Positions 54,622 through 63,373 of a stretch of DNA of 64,000 bases are shown here, piece by piece. The notes under the pieces were generated by a model. The model saw only the letters and a list, made by a program, of their open reading frames with translations, searched no databases and was not told the DNA's origin. Origin of the DNA: Dyadobacter jiangsuensis (lineage in GTDB: Bacteria; Bacteroidota; Bacteroidia; Cytophagales; Spirosomataceae); NCBI RefSeq assembly GCF_003014695.1, contig NZ_PYAS01000013.1, positions 186,001-250,000 on the forward strand. Reading direction: 5' to 3'. The position numbers and the translations under genes are program-made. The first letter of the stretch is position 1. Every line of letters begins with the position of its first letter.

Positions 54622-55614
54622 TTATTTGTTGATTATTATTTTCCGGGAAGTAGTTTTGCCTTTATCGTCTTCAACACTCACCAAATAGGCACCTGCGGGA
54701 AGGCTGTTCACATCGATGCCCTGCGCCCTATTCCCGTTTACAAAGATTACCCTACGGCCAGTCAGGTCAAAAATCGATACCTGGCGGATCTTGCCGTCGT
54801 TTCGGATGAATATCCGGTCGGTAACTGGGTTAGGATATATGGCGGTTTCAACTTCGGAGAACGAGCTGTTGTCTTGCTTCGCAATTTCCTGACCGTCGAG
54901 CGGTACATTACTGCTATCGGCCCCTGCAAACATCTCGCGGGTATTTTGCGGAACATCGGTGCCAAAAGTGTAGACGTTGTAAGTGTTTGGGATAATAGCA
55001 GCGCTGGTCGTTATGGAACCGGATGTCACGGTGCTTGCCGAACCCAGAATGGACGTTGCGTCGACGGTCGAAGCGAGTTTTACCCATTTTGTACCGGTCC
55101 AGCCCACGATAAACAGTCTTGAAATGCTATTGTTTTTCAGCAGGGTCGCGATATTGCTTTCTGTGTTCCACGAGATAGTAATCTTTGTCGCCACAGCGCC
55201 CACCACATCCCAATATTCCACGTTAGATACTGCGGTTATACTGGCGTCTTTGGAGGTTATCGGAAATGGCGCGCCCAATGGGAGAGGCGGATAATTGCCT
55301 CCCTTGGGATCGCTTGTAATAGCCACCGACGGGTTGGCAGCGAAATATGCGCCATATGCTCCGTCGACCGTTGTGGACATAGGACGATAGATCCCATTAT
55401 CCGATAGCGGAAAAATGAATTTTCCTGCCCCCTTTACCCTCACATAACCATCGACCGACTGCCCTGTGATAACCGCAGTACTGGGGTAGGTGACCTTTCC
55501 GACCGGGCTTTTCCGTTCCGCGTAGATCACTTTCCGCGTTTGTGCCTGCAAGCTGTTCATTCCGATCAGCAGCAGACAAATCGTTCCTAAAATTTGTAAA
55601 ACCTTTCCTATCAT
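54622..55614 (-). CDS. T9SS-secreted surface protein, exopolysaccharide region
   Basis: A 330-residue T9SS cargo. Signal peptide IGKVLQILGTICLLLIGMNSLQAQ, a beta-rich body and the type A sorting domain (about 255-330: AIYPNPVTDRIFIRNDGKIRQVSIFDLTGRRVIF ... LVSVEDDKGKTTSRKIIINK). The body contains GAGKFIFPLSDNGIYRPMSTTVDGAYGAYFAA and WTGTKWVKLASTVDATS, which resemble a module common in very large Bacteroidota surface proteins. I use the ATG at 55612-55614; the frame extends to 55659 without support. The gene stands alone between rfbD and wcaJ with its own promoter box and a terminator upstream of wcaJ. Function unknown. Confidence 0.8.
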   Translation of the reverse strand: MIGKVLQILGTICLLLIGMNSLQAQTRKVIYAERKSPVGKVTYPSTAVITGQSVDGYVRVKGAGKFIFPLSDNGIYRPMSTTVDGAYGAYFAANPSVAITSDPKGGNYPPLPLGAPFPITSKDASITAVSNVEYWDVVGAVATKITISWNTESNIATLLKNNSISRLFIVGWTGTKWVKLASTVDATSILGSASTVTSGSITTSAAIIPNTYNVYTFGTDVPQNTREMFAGADSSNVPLDGQEIAKQDNSSFSEVETAIYPNPVTDRIFIRNDGKIRQVSIFDLTGRRVIFVNGNRAQGIDVNSLPAGAYLVSVEDDKGKTTSRKIIINK

Positions 55615-55656
55615 CTCTTTTATAAATTCTAATAATGAGTAGCGTTTTGTGTGACA

Positions 55657-55664
55657 CAAAAATA
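55657..55664 (-). promoter_or_regulatory. Predicted -7 box for the T9SS surface protein
   Basis: On the minus strand TATTTTTG matches the -7 consensus and lies 43 bases upstream of the start at 55614. No -33 TTG at 19-21 bases. Partial support. Confidence 0.45.
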
Positions 55665-55730
55665 GAATTTATACTACACATAAAAAAATGTGCCGCCGGA
55701 AAAATGATGGGATGGATTGGGCTAAAATAC

Positions 55731-55753
55731 AAAAGGCGCCATTGGCGCCTTTT
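55731..55753. terminator. Bidirectional terminator after wcaJ
   Basis: AAAAGGCGCC and GGCGCCTTTT form a perfect ten-base stem with an ATT loop. It lies 38 bases after the stop of the initiating glycosyltransferase gene on the minus strand and ends its transcript before the T9SS gene. Confidence 0.88.
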
Positions 55754-55790
55754 GTGATACTTTAAAGTTGTGGATACTGTAAGATAAATA

Positions 55791-57161
55791 CTACTGACCG
55801 CGCCCAAGAACCATTACTTGCACAGTTCTGAAAATCAATTGAACGTCGTCAAAAACACTATAAGATTTCAGATATTGAAGATCGTATTTGAGGCGCTCGA
55901 CATTCTTGGCAACCGTATCGGCATAACCCACGTTGATTTGTCCAATCGATGTGATGCCAGGCTTTACAGTCAAAAGTCGCTGGAAGTCGTGCGGAGCTGC
56001 TTCCATGAGCATGTCCACGTCATATTTGTACAACGGGCGCGGGCCCACCACCGACATTTCACCTTTCAATACATTGATAAACTGCGGCAGCTCGTCCAGA
56101 CGCGACTTGCGCAGGATACGGCCAATGGGCGTAATACGCGGATCGTTATCGCCTTTGGAGTGCTGCAAGCCCATTTTATCGGCATCCACACGCATGCTGC
56201 GGAACTTGTAGATGTAGAACAACTCACCCCAGCGTCCCGACCGCTGCTGCTTGAAGAACACAGGTCCGGGAGATGTGATTTTGATTGCCGCCCACACCAG
56301 GAAGAATACCGGCGCGCCGAGGATCATCACGATCGTGGAGAATATCAGGTCGAACGCCCGTTTAACAGTCTGTTCGTTCAGGCTTGAAAACGGCTTGGTA
56401 TTGATCTCGATGATCGGGTACATGTCGTGGTACTCGATCGTAGCCATATTCGTCATAAAGCCGCGGAAGTCGGGTACCAGGCGAATGTGCGTACGTTGGC
56501 GTTCACCCATGCGGATTACTTCCTTTACTTGCTCGTCGTTCATTTCCGACAAGCAGCAATACAGGTAATCCAGCTGTTTTTCTTTGACCATCGCTTCCAG
56601 TGATTCGATCGCATTTTTTTCCGAAGAAGGATCGATTGCTCCTGAAAACCGGTAGCCGAGCTCCTTGCGCTCCGCATAAAATTCGCGGATCAGGGTGGCC
56701 AGGTCGCCCTTGCCTACGATCCCGTACCGATTGTAGTTGTAACCAGCCTGGCGATATACTTTCAGAAAAAGCACAGCCCCTGCTCTTGAAGCTGAGGACA
56801 GCGAGATGAACATAACGTAAGTCATCAGGAACTGGTAGCGCGAATACTCCTCGCCTTGCTTACTGAGGTAAAGAAATGCCATCATTACCGCTCCATGTAC
56901 CGTCACCGCTTTGAGGAATGCAGCGAGCTGGGTGTTGAAATGGTACGATAACCGAGTAAACCGGTAGGTTTTGAAAACGTAAATGGTGAATACCCACACG
57001 AGGTTCGCTACCAGTAGCAGATTTACATACTGATTGGCAAAGAGCGTGGAAAGACCGCTTTCAAACCGGAAGATGTAAGCAAAGAAGAACGAGAGATTCA
57101 GGAGTGCGACGTCCGTCCAGAGGTGAGCCTTAGGCAGTAGCCCAGGATAGTGATTTTTCAT
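55791..57161 (-). CDS. Undecaprenyl-phosphate glucose phosphotransferase, WcaJ type
   Basis: Initiating enzyme of exopolysaccharide synthesis, transferring sugar-1-phosphate onto undecaprenyl phosphate. The 456 residues have four N-terminal membrane helices (VALLNLSFFFAYIF, VNLLLVANLVWVFTIYVF, FLKAVTVHGAVMMAFLYL), a CoA-binding-like region (YGIVGKGDLATLIREFY), and the catalytic domain beginning KRAFDLIFSTIVMILGAPVFFLVWAAIKITSPGPVFFKQQRSGRWGELFYIYKFRSMR, with SRLDELPQFINVLKGEMSVVGPRPL later. These are the polyprenyl-phosphate hexose-phosphate transferase hallmarks. The gene runs alone; its 5' leader region (57162-57485) shows no clear promoter. Confidence 0.93.
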   Translation of the reverse strand: MKNHYPGLLPKAHLWTDVALLNLSFFFAYIFRFESGLSTLFANQYVNLLLVANLVWVFTIYVFKTYRFTRLSYHFNTQLAAFLKAVTVHGAVMMAFLYLSKQGEEYSRYQFLMTYVMFISLSSASRAGAVLFLKVYRQAGYNYNRYGIVGKGDLATLIREFYAERKELGYRFSGAIDPSSEKNAIESLEAMVKEKQLDYLYCCLSEMNDEQVKEVIRMGERQRTHIRLVPDFRGFMTNMATIEYHDMYPIIEINTKPFSSLNEQTVKRAFDLIFSTIVMILGAPVFFLVWAAIKITSPGPVFFKQQRSGRWGELFYIYKFRSMRVDADKMGLQHSKGDNDPRITPIGRILRKSRLDELPQFINVLKGEMSVVGPRPLYKYDVDMLMEAAPHDFQRLLTVKPGITSIGQINVGYADTVAKNVERLKYDLQYLKSYSVFDDVQLIFRTVQVMVLGRGQ

Positions 57162-57485
57162 AAGTTTTATAACGTTGAGTGTAAATGCCTTTCAGGTACC
57201 AAATCTGTTAGGGTTTTTTAGGCTATCAATTCGGGAAATCTGTTAGTATTCAGATTTCAGTCTTGATCTACCAACCCGTCCGGATGCATTCAATGGTATG
57301 TAACAAGTTTAAGGCATTTCTTTCTTAATTCAAAACAGTGCAATTATCCAAATGTTGTGTTTTGTTGATAATTAATAGATTATGTTCTAAAAATTATACA
57401 ATTATTTTGCGGGTGCTGGATATTATCCTATTTTGGCATTTTAATCTACTATCCAAAAATTCGTAGAATTAATTTTTGTAGTATA
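57162..57485. other. AT-rich spacer between wcaJ and DUF1501 genes
   Basis: These 324 bases contain no supported gene on either strand. They are visibly more A+T-rich than the coding neighbours. A TATTTTGG near 57428 is close to but not a match for the -7 box. An AT-only hairpin (CAAAAATT at 57454-57461 and AATTTTTG at 57471-57478) sits just beyond the DUF1501 stop and may act as a weak terminator. Confidence 0.45.
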
Positions 57486-59012
57486 TCAGGAAGTGGTGAT
57501 TTTGTAGTTACCCAGCAGATTTAACTCTCCATTGCCCTCAACGTGAACCTGTTTGACGGTGATATCCTGGCCGACGGAGATGGTGTGTCCGCTGTTGATG
57601 ATGACGACATCATTCGGCCCGGGCATTCTACCGGTGGACCAAATTGCCCGGTCAGGCCACATTCCCGAGCCGAGGGACTGGACGGTGTCTGAGAAGAGGG
57701 AAGTCGTTGCAAAGTTCTTGTAAAGAATACTGTTTGAAGTAGTTTCCGTAGCACCGAGCCAATCAACGAGCAGATCGCGGTAGACGCGGCGAAAGTCGAC
57801 TTGCATTTTGATTTCTTGATTCTTGTTCCAGGATGGTGCCACGATCGGGTCCAAATCGGTGGTAAGGATCGGTGCAGTACCGACGATTTGTCTTTTTATC
57901 CCAGATCCAAATATGAACATGGGAGCAGCAACCCCGTGGTCGGTTCCTTTTGATGCATTAGAATTTGCACGACGACCGAAGTCCGAGAAAGTCATCCCAA
58001 TTACCCGGTTTTCAGTACCCTGAAGCGCCAAATCTTTTTGGAATGCTGTAATTGCGTCGGAAAGTTGTTTCAACAGAAGGGAATGTTCTCCTTCAACTGT
58101 CGTTGTGCTTACTTGATTGGCGTGTGTGTCAAAACCTCTCAGTTCTACATAATAAATCCTGGTTTTTAAGCCTCCGTGTATCAGACGGGCCACTACTTTC
58201 AGTTGTTCTGACAAATCATTCGTCGCTACGCCCGGGGGGTATGAAGCTAAATTGCTGCCTTTTTCGCCAGCTGCCTTTATTTCAGCAGCATAGCCGACAG
58301 ACATTACTTGCTGTTCCCGGTAAAATTTCATCAATATCCCCGCATCACAGCAAGGGAGGGTAGTGTCCGTCACCGGATTCAGGTTTCCCATCAGTTGATA
58401 GAAGCTTCCTGGATTTTGGATAGATATGTTCATGGGCTGAGAAGGCCCAAGAAGAGTTGTTGTATTAATGTACCCAATCTGAATTGCTAGCGGATCGGTC
58501 ATATCGGCATTAGGAAAAGCACCAGGATATCCAGGGAATCTCTTATCGAGATATCTACCAGCCCAACCTGTTTCAGAATATTTCTCAGAATCGACAGCAG
58601 TCATCCATATATCTGATGAACGATAATGGGATTGGTTTGGATTGGGGTAAGACACGGAGTTTACTATGCTGAGCTTTCCTTGGTTGTAGAGTTCCTGCAT
58701 ACCAGTCATAACCGGATGGAAACCGAATTCGGAGTTGCCTGACAGCCTTAGGATCTGACCTTCGGGAATCGCGATATTGCTTCTCAGATTATAATATTGA
58801 GAATAATATTGAAGTGGAATAACTGTGTTTAAACCATCATTGCCGCCATTAAGATAAATAACAACAAGCACCTTATCCTGCTCTGCGGCAAGAGATTGGG
58901 AGATGGTGGAAAAAAATGGGGAATTTCGTCCAAAGGTTTTAATTCCTAACCCATCAATTGTAAGTGGTAGGAGGAATGAGGACGCAGCTGATATAAATTC
59001 TCTTCTTTTCAT
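57486..59012 (-). CDS. DUF1501 family secreted protein with G8-like C-terminus
   Basis: A 508-residue protein related to alkaline-phosphatase/sulfatase-like DUF1501 proteins. Signal-type N-terminus with KRREFISAASSFLLPL (Tat-like RRE), then VLVVIYLNGGNDGLNTVIPLQYYSQYYNLRS and SYPNPNQSHYRSSDIWMTA, GWAGRYLDKRFPGYPG, ELRGFDTHANQVSTTTVEGEHSLLLKQLSDAITAF, and MTFSDFGRRANSNASKGTDHGVAAPMFIFG (the DFGRR motif and late histidine). The last 60 residues (SLGSGMWPDRAIWSTGRMPGPNDVVIINSGHTISVGQDITVKQVHVEGNGELNLLGNYKI) resemble a G8 domain cut short. It follows DUF1800 by 12 bases on the minus strand and is AT-richer than its neighbours. Its role beside polysaccharide genes is unknown. Confidence 0.83.
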   Translation of the reverse strand: MKRREFISAASSFLLPLTIDGLGIKTFGRNSPFFSTISQSLAAEQDKVLVVIYLNGGNDGLNTVIPLQYYSQYYNLRSNIAIPEGQILRLSGNSEFGFHPVMTGMQELYNQGKLSIVNSVSYPNPNQSHYRSSDIWMTAVDSEKYSETGWAGRYLDKRFPGYPGAFPNADMTDPLAIQIGYINTTTLLGPSQPMNISIQNPGSFYQLMGNLNPVTDTTLPCCDAGILMKFYREQQVMSVGYAAEIKAAGEKGSNLASYPPGVATNDLSEQLKVVARLIHGGLKTRIYYVELRGFDTHANQVSTTTVEGEHSLLLKQLSDAITAFQKDLALQGTENRVIGMTFSDFGRRANSNASKGTDHGVAAPMFIFGSGIKRQIVGTAPILTTDLDPIVAPSWNKNQEIKMQVDFRRVYRDLLVDWLGATETTSNSILYKNFATTSLFSDTVQSLGSGMWPDRAIWSTGRMPGPNDVVIINSGHTISVGQDITVKQVHVEGNGELNLLGNYKITTS

Positions 59013-59024
59013 AGCGGTATTTGC

Positions 59025-60665
59025 TCAAAACACGTGATATTCTGCCATACTAAACATATGCCTCAGCAACAGACGGCATCTTCTTTGTACGGCATTTTTT
59101 TTGTTGATATCAGTGGGTGCCGCTCGGTAAGCATTCCATTCATTGATCCAAGTATTTCTGGTAACACCTGTCATCATGATGGAATCTATCAGGAAGTTTT
59201 TTTGATTTTGCGTAAGCTCAAATACGAAGAGGTTTTGAGTCATTTGTTCAACAATAAATTCACTCGTGATGGCGGGCGTCCCTTGAACATCTGAAAAATT
59301 GGGTTGGAGGGCAGTCGCCCAGGCGACTAAGTCGATCCAAAGCACATATCCCGGACGAATCTCCTGGTCGGTGTGAGGAATAATATACCGATCTGTCACG
59401 TAATTACGTAATCCTATCGCTGTACCATTAATCCAGTTTTTAGAATATCCGGTTTGATAATAAGGTACATAACCAAAAACTGATGGCTGATCTATAAGTC
59501 TTTGTTGTAAGCTAGCCATATTGTCGTAAGCGAACTTGCCATATATCCGGAAGGCGCGAAGATCTCCCATCATATTAGGAACCTTCATCTCGAAAAATCG
59601 CAAGGTGCCGATTACCAATTCCATGGGTGATTTAAAAATCGCCCCACGGTTTTTCTGATCGTAGAAAATTTCGCTGCTTAGTAAAGCTCGAATTAGGGGT
59701 TCTATGCGGAAACCATTTGCGGGCGCGGAAAATAAATTGGCGAGTGGGATGATTACGTTATTCTCAATCTCCAAATCGATGTTGGCATTGACGTACCATC
59801 TGTACAGTTTTCTGCATATATGCTTAGCAGATTCAGGATGTGCCGTCAGGATATCAATCAACTCGTGAATTTCCTGCTCAGCACCGCTTTTGTCGGTTCG
59901 CCCCTGTATAATCCTGCTCCCGTATTTAGATGAAAATGTTTTAAGATCGGGGTCATGGCGATCGGGAGTGAACACCACTTCGAACGAAGTAGACCCTTCT
60001 GCGAGGTAGTTTTTGACTTGCCACCCTGTTAGCACTTTTGCGGCTGCTTTTACATCGTCTTCTAGGTAATTGGGATTGCCATAGAAATCTTTTTGTCCAA
60101 CAACAAATAACTCTTGCAACTCCCTTGCATAATTTTCATTTGGTTTAGTTTTAGCATTTTCGTTACCGTTCTGAAACAGTAGCATGGCTGCTTCATTAGT
60201 CATTTCAAAAGTCATGGTTTTGAAATTCCCGAGCGCATTCCGCCGCAAAAGTTGCATGTAGCTGTCGGTCATTCTATAATCGAAGACAACACCTTGCGGA
60301 ACAACAAAATGATTTTGCCAGAATGTAGTCAGTTTTTCTAGAACGGAAGGTGGTTTACTCTGGTCTGCCATCAGGGTGGCCCACCAATAACGGATGTAGT
60401 AGCACCATTCGCTGCGGCGCTCCTTGTTGAAAGGAAGTGTTAAAAAAGGCTGACCTGCCGTAGGTTTGGTTTCATCCAAATCTACGGGTGGCGGCGGTGA
60501 AGTATGGTAGGTGGAATTCGCTATAAGCTGATTAACAGCTTGTGCTGCCGAAAGCCCGGAAAAGGCAGCGATTTCCTGTTTCGTTGGGCCAAAAGTCGCG
60601 CGTCTCAGAAGATGCGCGGCCGTATTGGCGTCTAGCGGCGTCTGATAAACATCCAGATATGGCAT
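59025..60665 (-). CDS. DUF1800 family protein
   Basis: A 546-residue protein of the DUF1800 family, found in pairs with DUF1501 in many bacteria. Recognisable segments: AAHLLRRATFGPTKQEIAAF at the N-terminus, LTTFWQNHFVVPQGVV, NENYARELQELFVVG and a central repeat-like region KAAAKVLTGWQV, HICRKLYRWYVN. No signal peptide is evident in the called start (MPYLDVYQTP), so export is unclear unless it depends on the partner. The last residues are HMFSMAEYHVF. It is the first gene of the DUF1800-DUF1501 pair. A promoter -7 box and an inverted repeat precede it. No enzymatic function has been shown for the family. Confidence 0.85.
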   Translation of the reverse strand: MPYLDVYQTPLDANTAAHLLRRATFGPTKQEIAAFSGLSAAQAVNQLIANSTYHTSPPPPVDLDETKPTAGQPFLTLPFNKERRSEWCYYIRYWWATLMADQSKPPSVLEKLTTFWQNHFVVPQGVVFDYRMTDSYMQLLRRNALGNFKTMTFEMTNEAAMLLFQNGNENAKTKPNENYARELQELFVVGQKDFYGNPNYLEDDVKAAAKVLTGWQVKNYLAEGSTSFEVVFTPDRHDPDLKTFSSKYGSRIIQGRTDKSGAEQEIHELIDILTAHPESAKHICRKLYRWYVNANIDLEIENNVIIPLANLFSAPANGFRIEPLIRALLSSEIFYDQKNRGAIFKSPMELVIGTLRFFEMKVPNMMGDLRAFRIYGKFAYDNMASLQQRLIDQPSVFGYVPYYQTGYSKNWINGTAIGLRNYVTDRYIIPHTDQEIRPGYVLWIDLVAWATALQPNFSDVQGTPAITSEFIVEQMTQNLFVFELTQNQKNFLIDSIMMTGVTRNTWINEWNAYRAAPTDINKKNAVQRRCRLLLRHMFSMAEYHVF

Positions 60666-60686
60666 ATATTTCCCCTCTTATCGTTC

Positions 60687-60740
60687 GTATGGTGCTATAA
60701 TAGCCATTTGATCAGGCATTTACAGCACCATACAAAGGTA
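60687..60740 (-). promoter_or_regulatory. Promoter box plus inverted repeat before DUF1800
   Basis: On the minus strand TACCTTTG (60733-60740) matches the -7 box. Immediately downstream, GTATGGTGCT (60687-60696) and AGCACCATAC (60724-60733) form perfect ten-base arms with a 27-base loop, overlapping the promoter by one base. It could be a repressor site or an mRNA hairpin near the 5' end. No -33 TTG was seen. Confidence 0.45.
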
Positions 60741-60833
60741 CTCGAAAATAATAATATCTAAAAATAGTTTGAATTATTTTATAGAATTTATTCTACCTTT
60801 CGATAAGAGATGTCAAACTTTATTACCGCAATT

Positions 60834-61715
60834 TTATATGCTCAGCTTTGCAGGTTGGGGAAGTAGTTTGAGCAGATATTTACCATAGCCACTCTTTACC
60901 AATGGCTGAGCGATTTCGTTTAGTTCTTCCGCGCCTATGAAGCCCATTCGGTAAGCAACTTCTTCGATGCATCCAATTTTGAGCCCTTGGCGTTCTTCAA
61001 TCACTTGTACAAACTGGCCGGCTTGCATTAGCGACTCAAAGGTACCAGTATCGAGCCAGGCAGTGCCACGGTCCAAAACACCGACTTTTAGCTTGCCGGA
61101 TTCAAGATATGCCTTGTTCACATCCGTAATTTCGTACTCTCCTCTTGGGGACGGAGCGATTGACTTGGCAATATCGATCACCTGGTTGTCGTAAAAATAG
61201 AGACCGGGTACAGCATAGTTTGATTTGGGATTCAGTGGCTTTTCTTCGATAGAAAGAGCATTAAATGACTCGTCGAACTCCACTACGCCGTAGCGCTCGG
61301 GGTCATGTACCTGGTAGGCAAAGATGACCCCGCCTTCGGGATCGTTGTTGGCTTGCAGCAATTTCGATAAGCCAGAGCCATAGAAGATGTTGTCTCCAAG
61401 GATCAAAGCCACTTTATCATTCCCGATAAATTCCTCGCCGATGACAAAGGCTTGAGCAAGACCGTCTGGATTTGGCTGCACGGCATAACTAAACTGACAT
61501 CCGATCCGATTTCCATCGCCTAGAAGCTTTTTAAAATGAGGCATGTCGTGAGGCGTGGAAATAATAAGTATCTCTCTGATCCCCGCGAGCATCAGTATCG
61601 ACAGCGGGTAGTAGATCATTGGCTTATCGTAAACAGGCATTAGTTGCTTACTTACTGCCAATGTAAGCGGGTGAAGGCGGGTTCCTGAGCCGCCAGCGAG
61701 AATAATTCCTTTCAT
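60834..61715 (-). CDS. rfbA: Glucose-1-phosphate thymidylyltransferase
   Basis: First step of dTDP-L-rhamnose synthesis: dTTP plus glucose-1-phosphate gives dTDP-glucose. The 293-residue product begins [18 protein letters not shown] (nucleotide-binding loop), with [46 protein letters not shown] and [21 protein letters not shown], ending with [26 protein letters not shown] use the ATG at 61713-61715; a TTG four codons earlier is not needed. It is the last gene of the GT-rfbC-rfbB-rfbA run on the minus strand (30 bases after rfbB). Confidence 0.97.
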   Translation of the reverse strand: MKGIILAGGSGTRLHPLTLAVSKQLMPVYDKPMIYYPLSILMLAGIREILIISTPHDMPHFKKLLGDGNRIGCQFSYAVQPNPDGLAQAFVIGEEFIGNDKVALILGDNIFYGSGLSKLLQANNDPEGGVIFAYQVHDPERYGVVEFDESFNALSIEEKPLNPKSNYAVPGLYFYDNQVIDIAKSIAPSPRGEYEITDVNKAYLESGKLKVGVLDRGTAWLDTGTFESLMQAGQFVQVIEERQGLKIGCIEEVAYRMGFIGAEELNEIAQPLVKSGYGKYLLKLLPQPAKLSI

Positions 61716-61745
61716 ATTTTCTTTCAACGTTGAGTAACTAAAATT

Positions 61746-62810
61746 CTATCTTCTGTCATACATCTCATTATAATAATGCTTGTACTCGCCAGAGGTTACA
61801 TTGTTCAACCATTCGGTATTGTTCAAATACCAATCGACGGTTTTGGCCAATCCCTCGTCAAATTGCAGTGACGGCGTCCAACCCAGCTCATCTTTCAACT
61901 TTGTGGCGTCAATTGCATACCGGAGATCGTGACCGGCGCGATCAGTAACGTATTGGATAAGTTGTTCGGATGTTTGCTCGGGCCGCCCCAGTCTTTGGTC
62001 CATTATATTGCAAAGCAGCTTAACCAAATCTATGTTCTTCCACTCATTGTGTCCCCCAATATTGTACGTTTCTCCAACTTTCCCTTTATGGAAAATTACG
62101 TCGATTGCCCTCGCATGGTCCTCAACAAACAGCCAGTCACGAACATTCTCCCCTTTTCCGTAAACCGGCAAGGCTTTGTTGTTGAGAATGTTGTGAATCA
62201 TAAGGGGGATCAATTTTTCAGGGAAGTGATTAGGGCCGTAATTGTTGGAACAATTTGAGATCACAACCGGCATTTTGTAAGTATTGTGGTAAGCCCGCAC
62301 GAAATGATCGGACGAGGCTTTGGATGCGCTGTAAGGTGAGCGGGGGTCGTATTTTGTGGTTTCAAGAAAGAATTCCTTCGGGTCATGAAGCTCGCCATAG
62401 ACTTCGTCGGTGGATACGTGATAGAAAAGGCGATCAACAAAATCACCCTTCCAGGCCTTGCGCGCAGCATTTAGCAGGTTTACGGTCCCCAATACGTTGG
62501 TCATAACAAACGCCATCGGGTCTGAAATTGACCTGTCCACGTGAGATTCCGCGGCGAGATGAATCACACCCTGAAAATCATTCTCTGCAAAAAGCGCTTC
62601 TAAAAAAAACGCGTCAACGATGTCCCCTTTAACAAACGTGTAGTTGGGGAGATCTTCAATGTCGGAGAGGTTTTCCAGGTTGCCGGCATAAGTGAGGGCG
62701 TCCAGGTTGAAGATCTGGTAATTGGGATATGATGTAACGAAACGTCTCACTACATGCGATCCGATAAATCCGGCACCACCGGTGATCAGTATTTTTTTTG
62801 GATTGTTCAT
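61746..62810 (-). CDS. rfbB: dTDP-glucose 4,6-dehydratase
   Basis: Second enzyme of dTDP-rhamnose synthesis, an NAD-dependent short-chain dehydrogenase/reductase. The 354-residue product has the Rossmann motif TGGAGFIGSHVV, the catalytic segment YHVSTDEVYGELHD, YSASKASSDHFVRAYHNTYKMPVVISNCSNNYGPNHFPEKLIPLMIHNIL and NVRDWLFVEDHARAIDVIFHKGKVGETYNIGG, all RmlB hallmarks (Y-x3-K pair is in SPYSASKASS). Start ATG at 62808-62810. It follows rfbC by 20 bases and precedes rfbA by 30. Its sequence is less GC-rich than the core genes, but in line with rfbA. Confidence 0.98.
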   Translation of the reverse strand: MNNPKKILITGGAGFIGSHVVRRFVTSYPNYQIFNLDALTYAGNLENLSDIEDLPNYTFVKGDIVDAFFLEALFAENDFQGVIHLAAESHVDRSISDPMAFVMTNVLGTVNLLNAARKAWKGDFVDRLFYHVSTDEVYGELHDPKEFFLETTKYDPRSPYSASKASSDHFVRAYHNTYKMPVVISNCSNNYGPNHFPEKLIPLMIHNILNNKALPVYGKGENVRDWLFVEDHARAIDVIFHKGKVGETYNIGGHNEWKNIDLVKLLCNIMDQRLGRPEQTSEQLIQYVTDRAGHDLRYAIDATKLKDELGWTPSLQFDEGLAKTVDWYLNNTEWLNNVTSGEYKHYYNEMYDRR

Positions 62811-62830
62811 TTTTTGCTATTTAGGACTCC

Positions 62831-63373
62831 TCAGACGGTAGGTTTGAAAATCGTTTCAAAGGTTGGTAGTATTTGATCCTTTTCAGACACTATTGGGTTT
62901 TCGATCCCCCAGGGAATGCTGAAAAAGGGGTCATTCCAGCGGAGCCCGCCTTCGGATTGCTTATGATATGTGTTGGTACACTTATACTGGAAAATAGAGT
63001 CTTCCAAAGCTGCAAATCCGTGCGCGAAACCTTCTGGTATATACACCATTCTGCCGTTTTCAGAGCTCAGTTCAAATAGCTCGAATTTGCCAAATGTGGG
63101 CGATTCCGGGCGAAGGTCTACTGCAACGTCCAGTACTTTACCTTGGATCACTCGCACCAGCTTGCCTTGTGCATGCGGCGCGTGCTGAAAATGCAGTCCG
63201 CGGACTACTCCCTTTTTTGAAAATGATTGATTGTCCTGAATAAAGTTCTCAGTAAAGCCCTGGCCTTTCCAGACCTCGTCGTTGAAGGATTCGAAAAAAT
63301 GTCCTCGATCATCACTGTAGATGGACGGTGTAATCATCCAGACGTCAGGAAGAGATGTTTGATTGAATTTCAT
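62831..63373 (-). CDS. rfbC: dTDP-4-dehydrorhamnose 3,5-epimerase
   Basis: Third enzyme of the rhamnose pathway, a cupin-fold epimerase. The 180-residue product carries FNDEVWKGQGFTENFIQDNQSFSKKGVVRGLHFQHAPHAQGKLVRVIQGKVLDVAVDLRPESPTFGKFEL, with the catalytic histidine in RGLHFQ, and later MVYIPEGFAHGFAALEDSIFQYKCTNTYHKQSEGGLRWND. Length and motifs match RmlC. ATG at 63371-63373. Its 5' end overlaps the glycosyltransferase gene by 29 bases, indicating one transcript. Confidence 0.96.
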   Translation of the reverse strand: MKFNQTSLPDVWMITPSIYSDDRGHFFESFNDEVWKGQGFTENFIQDNQSFSKKGVVRGLHFQHAPHAQGKLVRVIQGKVLDVAVDLRPESPTFGKFELFELSSENGRMVYIPEGFAHGFAALEDSIFQYKCTNTYHKQSEGGLRWNDPFFSIPWGIENPIVSEKDQILPTFETIFKPTV

